DNA of 64,000 bases from Osmia lignaria lignaria. Its lineage: Eukaryota; Arthropoda; Insecta; Hymenoptera; Megachilidae. Below, in pieces: positions 24,503 through 36,414 of this stretch (position 1 is the first letter of the stretch; each line of letters begins with the position of its first letter). Both the position numbers and the translations under genes were made by a program. The notes under the pieces were generated by a model, which did not search any database, was not told the DNA's origin, and saw only the letters and a program-made list of their open reading frames with translations. The stretch lies in contig NW_027478161.1 of assembly GCF_051020975.1 (NCBI RefSeq), positions 2,976,001-3,040,000 of the forward strand. The letters are read 5' to 3'.

Positions 24503-24823
24503 TTGCAGATTTATCTCAAGGGAAGGGGCCTGACGGACATATTTCGAGATATTTCTTTTTCTTGTTGTTCTTCTTCTGCACAGCTAAGCTGGAAGTGGCA
24601 TTTGCAGCGCGCAATAGTGCAGAGTTATCTCAAAGAAACGGGCCACGGTGTTTCTGTATCTCTATTATGTTGGTGCGGCTTCGGAACTTTTAAATATCTT
24701 GATATATCTCGAGAACTACGCGTCTGATCAAAAAATATCATAGAACATAAAAAGTAGGAAACTTAATTCTCTACAAAAAAGTCTGTTAACATTTTGCCAT
24801 AGCTCGCTTCGTTTCCGAGATAT
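24503..24823 (+). repeat. 321-bp monomer ending in AAAAAAGTCTGTTAAC junction
   Basis: One G of the usual AAAAAAGGTCTG is lost. The same 321-bp ending follows every class f monomer listed next to a g monomer: 26112, 38669, 48328, 53801, 56698 and 62813. In the class t monomers at 21607-22000, 29300, 32840 and 37030 the parental GGTCTGTTAAC is intact. It is a useful heritable marker for tracing the spread of the block. Confidence 0.85.
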
Positions 24824-27416
24824 TTGCAGATTTATCTCAAGGGAAGGGGCCTAACGGACATATTTCGAGATATTTCTTCTTCTTGTTGTTCTTCTTCTGC
24901 ACAGCTAAACTGGAAGTGGCATTTCCAGCTCGCAATAGTGCAGAGTTATCTCAAAGAGAGGGGCCACGGTGTTTCTGTATCTCTATTATGTTGGGGCGGC
25001 TTCGGAACTTTTAAATATCTTGATATATCTCGAGAACTACGCGTCTGATCAAAAAATATCATAGAACATAAAAAGTAGGAAACATAATTCTCTACAAAAA
25101 AGGTCTCTTAACATTTTGCCATAGCTCGCTTCGTTTCCGAGATATTTGCAGATTTATCTCAAGGGAAGGGGCCTAACGGACATATTTCGAAATATTTCTT
25201 ATTCCTGTTGTTCTTCTTCTGCACAGCTAAGCTGGAAGTGGCATTTGCAGCTCGCTATAGTGCAGAGTTATCTCAAAGAAAGGGGCCACGGTGTTTCTGT
25301 ACCTCTATTATGTTGGTGCAGCTTCGGAGCTTTTAAATATCTTGATATATCTCGAGAACTACGCATCTGATCAAAAAATATCATAGAACATAAAAAGTAG
25401 GAAACTTAATTCTCTACAAAAAAGGTCTTTTAACGTTTTGCAATAGCTCGCTTCGTTTCCAAGATATTTGCAGATTTATCTCAAGGGAAGGGTCCTGACG
25501 GACATATTTCGAGATATTTCTTCTTCTTGTTGTTCTTCTTCTGCACAGCTAAGCTGGAAGTGGCATTTGCAGCTCGCAATAGTGCAGAGTTACCTCAAAG
25601 AAAGGGGCCACGGTGTTTCTGTATCTCTATTATGTTGGTGCGGCTTCGGAACTTTTAAATATCTTGATATATCTCGAGAACTACGCATCTGATCCAAAAA
25701 TATCATAGAACATAAATAGTAGGAAACTTAATTCTCTACAAAAAAGGTCTCTCAACATTTTGCCATAGCTCGCTTCGTTTCCGAGATATTTGCAGATTTA
25801 TCTCAAGGGAAGGGGCCTAACGGACATATTTCCAGATATTTCTTCTTCTTGTTGTTCTTCTTCTGCACAGCTAAGCTGGAAGTGGCATTTGCGGCTCGCA
25901 CTAGTGCAGAGTTATCTCAAAGAAAGGGGCCACGGTGTTTCTGTATCTCTATTATGTTGGTGCAGCTTCAGAACTTTTAAATATCTTGATGTATCTCGAG
26001 AACTACGCATCTGATCAAAAAATATCATGGAACATAAAAAGTAGAAAACTTAATTCTCTACAGAAAAGGTCTCTTAACATTTTGCCATAGCTCGCTTCGT
26101 TTCCGAGATATTTGCAGATTTATCTCAAGGGAAGGGGCCTGACGGACATATTTCGAGATATTTCTTCTTCTTGTTGTTCTTCTTCTGCACAGCTAAACTG
26201 GACGTGGCATTTCCAGCTCGCATTAGTGCAGAGTTATCTCAAAGAAAGGGGCCACGGTGTTTCTGTATCTCTATTATGTTGGTGCGGCTTCTTAACTTTT
26301 AAATATCTTGATATATCTCGAGAACTACGCGTCTGATCAAAAAATATCATAGAACATAAAAAGTAGGAAACTTAATTCTCTACAAAAAAGTCTGTTAACA
26401 TTTTGCCATAGCTCGCTTCGTTTCCGAGATATTTGCAGATTTATCTCAAGGGAAGGGGCCTAACGGACATATTTCGAGATATTTCTTCTTCTTGTTGTTC
26501 TTCTTCTGCACAGCTAAACTGGAAGTGGCATTTCCAGCTCGCAATAGTGCAGAGTTATCTCAAAGAGAGGGGCCGCGGTGTTTCTGTATCTCTATTATGT
26601 TGGGGCGGCTTCGGAACTTTTAAATATCTTGATATATCTCGAGAACTACGCGTCTGATCAAAAAATATCATAGAACATAAAAAGTAGGAAACATAATTCT
26701 CTACAAAAAAGGTCTCTTAACATTTTGCCATAGCTCGCTTCGTTTCCGAGATATTTGCAGATTTATCTCAAGGGAAGGGGCCTAACGGACATATTTCGAG
26801 ATATTTCTTCTTCTTGTTGTTCTTCTTCTGCACAGCTAAACTGGAAGTGGCATTTCCAGCTCGCAATAGTGCAGAGTTATCTCAAAGAAAGGAGCCACGG
26901 TGTTTCTGTATCTCTATTATGTTGGTGCGGCTTCGGAACTTTTAAATATCTTGATATATCTCGAGAAGTACGCGTCTGATCAAAAAATATCATAGAACAT
27001 AGAAAGTAGGAAACATAATTCTCTACAAAAAAGGTCTCTTAACATTTTGCCATAGCTCGCTTCGTTTCCGAGATATTTGCAGATTTATCTCAAGGGAAGG
27101 GGCCTGACGGACATATTTCGAGATATTTCTTCTTCTTGTTGTTCCTCTTCTGCACAGCTAAGCTGGAAGTGGCATTTGCAGCTCGCAATTGTGCAGAGTT
27201 ATCTCAAAGAGAGGGGCCACGGTGTTTCTGTATCTCTATTATGTTGGTGCGGCTTCGGAACTTTTAAATATCTTGATATATCTCGAGAACTACGCATCTG
27301 ATCAGAAAATATCATAGAAGATAAAAAGTAGGAAACTTAATTCTCTACAAAAAAGGTCTCTTAACATTTTGCCATAGCTCGCTTCGTTTCCGAGATATTT
27401 GCAGATTTATCTCAAG

Positions 27417-27479
27417 GTAAGGGGCCTGACGGACATATTTCGAGATATTTCTTCTTCTTGTTGTTCTTCTTCTGCACAG
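27417..27479 (+). other. Intron-like 63-bp segment in class v monomers (representative)
   Basis: Class v monomers (27399, 31585, 35127, 40922, 44464, 46074, 47684, 50259, 56054, 62169) have CAAG/GTAAGG instead of CAAGGGAAGG, creating a donor-like site. It is followed by CTGAC, a pyrimidine tract and GCACAG, which could act as branch site, tract and acceptor. The spacing of 63 bp is in the range of short invertebrate introns. No transcription is shown, and chance is a full alternative. Confidence 0.2.
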
Positions 27480-28686
27480 CTAAGCTGGAAGTGGCATTTG
27501 CAGCTCGCAATAGTGCATAGCTATCTGAAAGAAAGGGGCCACGGTGTTTCTGTATCTCTATTGTGTTGGTGCGGCTTCGGAACTTTTAAATATCTTGATA
27601 TATCTCGAGAACTACGCATCTGATCCAAAAATATCATAGAACATAAATAGTAGGAAACTTAATTCTCTACAAAAAAGGTCTCTCAACATTTTGCCATAGC
27701 TCGCTTCGTTTCCGAGATATTTGCAGATTTATCTCAAGGGAAGGGGCCTAACGGACATATTTCCAGATATTTCTTCTTCTTGTTGTTCTTCTTCTGCACA
27801 GCTAAGCTGGAAGTGGCATTTGCGGCTCGCACTAGTGCAGAGTTATCTCAAAGAAAGGGGCCACGGTGTTTCTGTATCTCTATTATGTTGGTGCAGCTTC
27901 AGAACTTTTAAATATCTTGATGTATCTCGAGAACTACGCATCTGATCAAAAAATATCATGGAACATAAAAAGTAGAAAACTTAATTCTCTACAGAAAAGG
28001 TCTCTTAACATTTTGCCATAGCTCGCTTCGTTTCCGAGATATTTGCAGATTTATCTCAAGGGAAGGGGCCTAACGGACATATTTCGAGATATTTCTTCTT
28101 CTTGTTGTTCTTCTTCTGCACAGCTAAACTGGAAGTGGCATTTCCAGCTCGCAATAGTGCAGAGTTATCTCAAAGAGAGGGGCCACGGTGTTTCTGTATC
28201 TCTATTATGTTGGGGCGGCTTCAGAACTTTTAAATATCTTGATGTATCTCGAGAACTACGCATCTGATCAAAAAATATCATGGAACATAAAAAGTAGAAA
28301 ACTTAATTCTCTACAGAAAAGGTCTCTTAACATTTTGCCATAGCTCGCTTCGTTTCCGAGATATTAGCAGATTTATCTCAAGGGAAGGGGCCTAACGGAC
28401 ATATTTCGAGATATTTCTTCTTCTTGTTGTTCTTCTTCTGCACAGCTAAACTGGAAGTGGCATTTCCAGCTCGCAATAGTGCAGAGTTATCTCAAAGAGA
28501 GGGGCCACGGTGTTGCTGTATCTCTATTATGTTGGGGCGGCTTCGGAACTTTTAAATATCTTGATATATCTCGAGAACTACGCGTCTGATCAAAAAATAT
28601 CATAGAACATAAAAAGTAGGAAACATAATTCTCTACAAAAAAGGTCTCTTAACATTTTGCCATAGCTCGCTTCGTTTCCGAGATAT

Positions 28687-31600
28687 TTGCAGATTTATCT
28701 CAAGGGAAGGGGCCTAACGGACATATTTCGAGATATTTCTTCTTCTTGTTGTTCTTCTTCTGCACAGCTAAGCTGGAAGTGGCATTTGCAGCTCGCAATA
28801 GTGCAGAGTTATCGCAAAGAAAGGGGCCACGGTGTTTCTGTATCTCTATTATGTTGGTGCGGCTTCGGAACTTTTAAATATCTTGATATATCTCGAGAAC
28901 TACGCATCTGATCAAAAAATATCATAGAACATAAAAAGTAGGAAACCGAATTCTCTACAAAAAAGGTCTCTTAACATTTTGCCATAGCTCGCTTCGTTTC
29001 CGAGATATTTGCAGATTTATCTCAAGGGAAGGGGCCTGACGGACATATTTCGAGATATTTCTTCTTCTTGTTGTTCTTCTTCTGCACAGCTAAGCTGGAA
29101 GTGGCATTTGCAGCGCGCAATAGTGCAGAGTTATCTCAAAGAAAGGGGCCACGGTGTTTCTGTACCTCTATTATGTTGGTGGAGCTTCGGAGCTTTTAAA
29201 TATCTTGATATATCTCGAGAACTACGCATCTGATCAAAAAATATCATAGAACATAAAAAGTAGGAAACCTAATTTTCTACAAAAAAGGTCTGTTAACATT
29301 TTGCCGTAGCTCGCTTCGTTTCCGAGATATTTGCAGATTTATCTCAAGGGAAGGGGCCTGACGGACATATTTCGAGATATTTCTTCTTCTTGTTGTTCTT
29401 CTTCTGCACAGCTAAGCTGGAAGTGGCATTTGCAGCGCGCAATAGTGCAGAGTTATCTCAAAGAAACGGGCCACGGTGTTTCTGTATCTCTATTATGTTG
29501 GTGCGGCTTCGGAACTTTTAAATATCTTGATATATCTCGAGAACTACGCATCTGATCAGAAAATATCATAGAACATAAAAAGTAGGAAACTTAATTCTCT
29601 ACAAAAAAGGTCTCTTAACATTTTCCCATAACTGGCATCGTTTCCGAGATATTTGCAGATATATCTCAAGGGAAGGGGCCTGACGGACATATTTCGAGAT
29701 ATTTCTTCTTCTTGTTGTTCTTCTTCTGCACAGCTAAGCTGGAAGTGGCATTTGCAGCTCGCAATAGTGCAGAGTTATCGCAAAGAAAGGGGCCACGGTG
29801 TTTCTGTATCTCTATTATGTTGGTGCGGCTTCGGAACCTTTAAATATCTTGATATATCTCGAGAACTAGGCATCTGATCAAAAAATATCATAGAGCATAA
29901 AAAGTAGGAAACCTAATTTTCTACAAAAAAGGTCTCTTAACATTTTGCCGTAGCTCGCTTCGTTTCCGAGATATTTGCAGATTTATCTCAAGGGAAGGGG
30001 CCTGACGGACATATTTCGAAATATTTCTTATTCTTGTTGTTCTTCTTCTGCACAGCTAAGCTGGAAGTGGCATTTGCAGCTCGCTATAGTGCAGAGTTAT
30101 CTCAAAGAAAGGGGCCACGGTGTTTCTGTACCTCTATTATGTTGGTGCAGCTTCGGAGCTTTTAAATATCTTGATATATCTCGAGAACTACGCATCTGAT
30201 CAAAAAATATCATAGAACATAAAAAGTAGGAAACTTAATTCTCTACAAAAAAGGTCTCTCAACATTTTGCCATAGCTCGCTTCGTTTCCGAGATATTTGC
30301 AGATTTATCTCAAGGGAAGGGGCCTAACGGACATATTTCCAGATATTTCTTCTTCTTGTTGTTCTTCTTCTGCACAGCTAAGCTGGAAGTGGCATTTGCG
30401 GCTCGCACTAGTGCACAGTTATCTCAAAGAAAGGGGCCACGGTGTTTCTGTATCTCTATTATGTTGGTGCAGCTTCAGAACTTTTAAATATCTTGATGTA
30501 TCTCGAGAACTACGCATCTGATCAAAAAATATCATGGAACATAAAAAGTAGAAAACTTAGTTCTCTACAGAAAAGGTCTCTTAACATTTTGCCATAGCTC
30601 GCTTCGTTTCCGAGATATTTGCAGATTTATCTCAAGGGAAGGGGCCTAACGGACATATTTCGAGATATTTCTTCTTCTTGTTGTTCTTCTTCTGCACAGC
30701 TAAACTGGAAGTGGCATTTCCAGCTCGCAATAGTGCAGAGTTATCTCAAAGAGAGGGGCCACGGTGTTTCTGTATCTCTATTATGTTGGGGCGGCTTCGG
30801 AACTTTTAAATATCTTGATATATCTCGAGAACTACGCTTCTGATCAAAAAATATCATAGAACATAAAAAGTAGGAAACATAATTCTCTACAAAAAAGGTC
30901 TCTTAACATTTTGCCATAGCTCGCTTCGTTTCCGAGATATTTGCAGATTTATCTCAAGGGAAGGGGCCTAACGGACATATTTCGAGATATTTCTTCTTCT
31001 TGTTGTTCTTCTTCTGCACAGCTAAACTGGAAGTGGCATTTCCAGCTCGCAATAGTGCAGAGTTATCTCAAAGAAAGGAGCCACGGTGTTTCTGTATCTC
31101 TATTATGTTGGTGCGGCTTCGGAACTTTTAAATATCTTGATATATCTCGAGAACTACGCGTCTGATCAAAAAATATCATAGAACATAGAAAGTAGGAAAC
31201 ATAATTCTCTACAAAAAAGGTCTCTTAACATTTTGCCATAGCTCGCTTCGTTTCCGAGATATTTGCAGATTTATCTCAAGGGAAGGGGCCTGACGGACAT
31301 ATTTCGAGATATTTCTTCTTCTTGTTGTTCCTCTTCTGCACAGCTAAGCTGGAAGTGGCATTTGCAGCTCGCAATTGTGCAGAGTTATCTCAAAGAGAGG
31401 GGCCACGGTGTTTCTGTATCTCTATTATGTTGGTGCGGCTTCGGAACTTTTAAATATCTTGATATATCTCGAGAACTACGCATCTGATCAGAAAATATCA
31501 TAGAAGATAAAAAGTAGGAAACTTAATTCTCTACAAAAAAGGTCTCTTAACATTTTGCCATAGCTCGCTTCGTTTCCGAGATATTTGCAGATTTATCTCA

Positions 31601-32228
31601 AGGTAAGGGGCCTGACGGACATATTTCGAGATATTTCTTCTTCTTGTTGTTCTTCTTCTGCACAGCTAAGCTGGAAGTGGCATTTGCAGCTCGCAATAGT
31701 GCATAGCTATCTGAAAGAAAGGGGCCACGGTGTTTCTGTATCTCTATTGTGTTGGTGCGGCTTCGGAACTTTTAAATATCTTGATATATCTCGAGAACTA
31801 CGCATCTGATCCAAAAATATCATAGAACATAAATAGTAGGAAACTTAATTCTCTACAAAAAAGGTCTCTCAACATTTTGCCATAGCTCGCTTCGTTTCCG
31901 AGATATTTGCAGATTTATCTCAAGGGAAGGGGCCTAACGGACATATTTCCAGATATTTCTTCTTCTTGTTGTTCTTCTTCTGCACAGCTAAACTGGAAGT
32001 GGCATTTCCAGCTCGCAATAGTGCAGAGTTATCTCAAAGAGAGGGGCCACGGTGTTGCTGTATCTCTATTATGTTGGGGCGGCTTCGGAACTTTTAAATA
32101 TCTTGATATATCTCGAGAACTACGCGTCTGATCAAAAAATATCATAGAACATAAAAAGTAGGAAACATAATTCTCTACAAAAAAGGTCTCTTAACATTTT
32201 GCCATAGCTCGCTTCGTTTCCGAGATAT
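28687..32228 (+). repeat. HOR C1: 11-monomer, 3,542-bp unit
   Basis: Monomer starts and classes: 28687 (r), 29009 (w), 29331 (t), 29653 (c,r), 29975 (n), 30297 (p), 30619 (g), 30941 (h), 31263 (i), 31585 (v), 31907 (p on the left, g on the right). All eleven monomers are exactly 322 bp. It matches C2 at an offset of 3,542 bp almost perfectly. The one difference I found is G at 29869 against C at 33411. It is two monomers shorter than C2 because its last monomer is a fusion. Confidence 0.88.
31907..32228 (+). repeat. Chimeric p/g monomer at the C1-C2 junction
   Basis: The left part has the p marker TTTCCAGATATT, like 35449. From 31992 on it has AACTGG and then TGTTGCTGT, like 36093 and 28365. 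The switch lies between 31951 and 31991, the 41-bp stretch that holds the pyrimidine tract. The fusion replaces the p-g-g trio at 35449-36414 of C2 and accounts for the missing two monomers. Confidence 0.82.
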
Positions 32229-35200
32229 TTGCAGATTTATCTCAAGGGAAGGGGCCTAACGGACATATTTCGAGATATTTCTTCTTCTTGTTGTTCTTCT
32301 TCTGCACAGCTAAGCTGGAAGTGGCATTTGCAGCTCGCAATAGTGCAGAGTTATCGCAAAGAAAGGGGCCACGGTGTTTCTGTATCTCTATTATGTTGGT
32401 GCGGCTTCGGAACTTTTAAATATCTTGATATATCTCGAGAACTACGCATCTGATCAAAAAATATCATAGAACATAAAAAGTAGGAAACCGAATTCTCTAC
32501 AAAAAAGGTCTCTTAACATTTTGCCATAGCTCGCTTCGTTTCCGAGATATTTGCAGATTTATCTCAAGGGAAGGGGCCTGACGGACATATTTCGAGATAT
32601 TTCTTCTTCTTGTTGTTCTTCTTCTGCACAGCTAAGCTGGAAGTGGCATTTGCAGCGCGCAATAGTGCAGAGTTATCTCAAAGAAAGGGGCCACGGTGTT
32701 TCTGTACCTCTATTATGTTGGTGGAGCTTCGGAGCTTTTAAATATCTTGATATATCTCGAGAACTACGCATCTGATCAAAAAATATCATAGAACATAAAA
32801 AGTAGGAAACCTAATTTTCTACAAAAAAGGTCTGTTAACATTTTGCCGTAGCTCGCTTCGTTTCCGAGATATTTGCAGATTTATCTCAAGGGAAGGGGCC
32901 TGACGGACATATTTCGAGATATTTCTTCTTCTTGTTGTTCTTCTTCTGCACAGCTAAGCTGGAAGTGGCATTTGCAGCGCGCAATAGTGCAGAGTTATCT
33001 CAAAGAAACGGGCCACGGTGTTTCTGTATCTCTATTATGTTGGTGCGGCTTCGGAACTTTTAAATATCTTGATATATCTCGAGAACTACGCATCTGATCA
33101 GAAAATATCATAGAACATAAAAAGTAGGAAACTTAATTCTCTACAAAAAAGGTCTCTTAACATTTTCCCATAACTGGCATCGTTTCCGAGATATTTGCAG
33201 ATATATCTCAAGGGAAGGGGCCTGACGGACATATTTCGAGATATTTCTTCTTCTTGTTGTTCTTCTTCTGCACAGCTAAGCTGGAAGTGGCATTTGCAGC
33301 TCGCAATAGTGCAGAGTTATCGCAAAGAAAGGGGCCACGGTGTTTCTGTATCTCTATTATGTTGGTGCGGCTTCGGAACCTTTAAATATCTTGATATATC
33401 TCGAGAACTACGCATCTGATCAAAAAATATCATAGAGCATAAAAAGTAGGAAACCTAATTTTCTACAAAAAAGGTCTCTTAACATTTTGCCGTAGCTCGC
33501 TTCGTTTCCGAGATATTTGCAGATTTATCTCAAGGGAAGGGGCCTGACGGACATATTTCGAAATATTTCTTATTCTTGTTGTTCTTCTTCTGCACAGCTA
33601 AGCTGGAAGTGGCATTTGCAGCTCGCTATAGTGCAGAGTTATCTCAAAGAAAGGGGCCACGGTGTTTCTGTACCTCTATTATGTTGGTGCAGCTTCGGAG
33701 CTTTTAAATATCTTGATATATCTCGAGAACTACGCATCTGATCAAAAAATATCATAGAACATAAAAAGTAGGAAACTTAATTCTCTACAAAAAAGGTCTC
33801 TCAACATTTTGCCATAGCTCGCTTCGTTTCCGAGATATTTGCAGATTTATCTCAAGGGAAGGGGCCTAACGGACATATTTCCAGATATTTCTTCTTCTTG
33901 TTGTTCTTCTTCTGCACAGCTAAGCTGGAAGTGGCATTTGCGGCTCGCACTAGTGCACAGTTATCTCAAAGAAAGGGGCCACGGTGTTTCTGTATCTCTA
34001 TTATGTTGGTGCAGCTTCAGAACTTTTAAATATCTTGATGTATCTCGAGAACTACGCATCTGATCAAAAAATATCATGGAACATAAAAAGTAGAAAACTT
34101 AGTTCTCTACAGAAAAGGTCTCTTAACATTTTGCCATAGCTCGCTTCGTTTCCGAGATATTTGCAGATTTATCTCAAGGGAAGGGGCCTAACGGACATAT
34201 TTCGAGATATTTCTTCTTCTTGTTGTTCTTCTTCTGCACAGCTAAACTGGAAGTGGCATTTCCAGCTCGCAATAGTGCAGAGTTATCTCAAAGAGAGGGG
34301 CCACGGTGTTTCTGTATCTCTATTATGTTGGGGCGGCTTCGGAACTTTTAAATATCTTGATATATCTCGAGAACTACGCTTCTGATCAAAAAATATCATA
34401 GAACATAAAAAGTAGGAAACATAATTCTCTACAAAAAAGGTCTCTTAACATTTTGCCATAGCTCGCTTCGTTTCCGAGATATTTGCAGATTTATCTCAAG
34501 GGAAGGGGCCTAACGGACATATTTCGAGATATTTCTTCTTCTTGTTGTTCTTCTTCTGCACAGCTAAACTGGAAGTGGCATTTCCAGCTCGCAATAGTGC
34601 AGAGTTATCTCAAAGAAAGGAGCCACGGTGTTTCTGTATCTCTATTATGTTGGTGCGGCTTCGGAACTTTTAAATATCTTGATATATCTCGAGAACTACG
34701 CGTCTGATCAAAAAATATCATAGAACATAGAAAGTAGGAAACATAATTCTCTACAAAAAAGGTCTCTTAACATTTTGCCATAGCTCGCTTCGTTTCCGAG
34801 ATATTTGCAGATTTATCTCAAGGGAAGGGGCCTGACGGACATATTTCGAGATATTTCTTCTTCTTGTTGTTCCTCTTCTGCACAGCTAAGCTGGAAGTGG
34901 CATTTGCAGCTCGCAATTGTGCAGAGTTATCTCAAAGAGAGGGGCCACGGTGTTTCTGTATCTCTATTATGTTGGTGCGGCTTCGGAACTTTTAAATATC
35001 TTGATATATCTCGAGAACTACGCATCTGATCAGAAAATATCATAGAAGATAAAAAGTAGGAAACTTAATTCTCTACAAAAAAGGTCTCTTAACATTTTGC
35101 CATAGCTCGCTTCGTTTCCGAGATATTTGCAGATTTATCTCAAGGTAAGGGGCCTGACGGACATATTTCGAGATATTTCTTCTTCTTGTTGTTCTTCTTC

Positions 35201-36414
35201 TGCACAGCTAAGCTGGAAGTGGCATTTGCAGCTCGCAATAGTGCATAGCTATCTGAAAGAAAGGGGCCACGGTGTTTCTGTATCTCTATTGTGTTGGTGC
35301 GGCTTCGGAACTTTTAAATATCTTGATATATCTCGAGAACTACGCATCTGATCCAAAAATATCATAGAACATAAATAGTAGGAAACTTAATTCTCTACAA
35401 AAAAGGTCTCTCAACATTTTGCCATAGCTCGCTTCGTTTCCGAGATATTTGCAGATTTATCTCAAGGGAAGGGGCCTAACGGACATATTTCCAGATATTT
35501 CTTCTTCTTGTTGTTCTTCTTCTGCACAGCTAAGCTGGAAGTGGCATTTGCGGCTCGCACTAGTGCAGAGTTATCTCAAAGAAAGGGGCCACGGTGTTTC
35601 TGTATCTCTATTATGTTGGTGCAGCTTCAGAACTTTTAAATATCTTGATGTATCTCGAGAACTACGCATCTGATCAAAAAATATCATGGAACATAAAAAG
35701 TAGAAAACTTAATTCTCTACAGAAAAGGTCTCTTAACATTTTGCCATAGCTCGCTTCGTTTCCGAGATATTTGCAGATTTATCTCAAGGGAAGGGGCCTA
35801 ACGGACATATTTCGAGATATTTCTTCTTCTTGTTGTTCTTCTTCTGCACAGCTAAACTGGAAGTGGCATTTCCAGCTCGCAATAGTGCAGAGTTATCTCA
35901 AAGAGAGGGGCCACGGTGTTTCTGTATCTCTATTATGTCGGGGCGGCTTCAGAACTTTTAAATATCTTGATGTATCTCGAGAACTACGCATCTGATCAAA
36001 AAATATCATGGAACATAAAAAGTAGAAAACTTAATTCTCTACAGAAAAGGTCTCTTAACATTTTGCCATAGCTCGCTTCGTTTCCGAGATATTTGCAGAT
36101 TTATCTCAAGGGAAGGGGCCTAACGGACATATTTCGAGATATTTCTTCTTCTTGTTGTTCTTCTTCTGCACAGCTAAACTGGAAGTGGCATTTCCAGCTC
36201 GCAATAGTGCAGAGTTATCTCAAAGAGAGGGGCCACGGTGTTGCTGTATCTCTATTATGTTGGGGCGGCTTCGGAACTTTTAAATATCTTGATATATCTC
36301 GAGAACTACGCGTCTGATCAAAAAATATCATAGAAGATAAAAAGTAGGAAACATAATTCTCTACAAAAAAGGTCTCTTAACATTTTGCCATAGCTCGCTT
36401 CGTTTCCGAGATAT
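32229..36414 (+). repeat. HOR C2: 13-monomer, 4,186-bp unit
   Basis: Monomer starts and classes: 32229 (r), 32551 (w), 32873 (t), 33195 (c,r), 33517 (n), 33839 (p), 34161 (g), 34483 (h), 34805 (i), 35127 (v), 35449 (p), 35771 (g with CAGAACTTTT), 36093 (g with TGTTGCTGT). All units are 322 bp. The closing p-g-g trio is the same as 27721-28686 of C0, so this complete form is probably closer to ancestral than C1. Confidence 0.88.

Larger units (their letters stand above)
21285..28686 (+). repeat. HOR C0: 23-monomer scrambled unit
   Basis: Monomer starts and classes: 21285 (r), 21607 (w), 21929 (t), 22251 (c,r), 22573 (n), 22895, 23217 (h, 320 bp), 23537 (s), 23859 (g), 24181 (w), 24503 (t, 321 bp), 24824 (g), 25146 (n), 25468, 25790 (p), 26112 (f, 321 bp), 26433 (g), 26755 (h), 27077 (i), 27399 (v), 27721 (p), 28043 (g), 28365 (g). 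The opening r-w-t-c/r-n series is the one that starts each later C unit (28687, 32229, 36415). The w-t pair recurs inside at 24181-24823, and n recurs at 25146, showing internal duplication or conversion. Confidence 0.8.
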
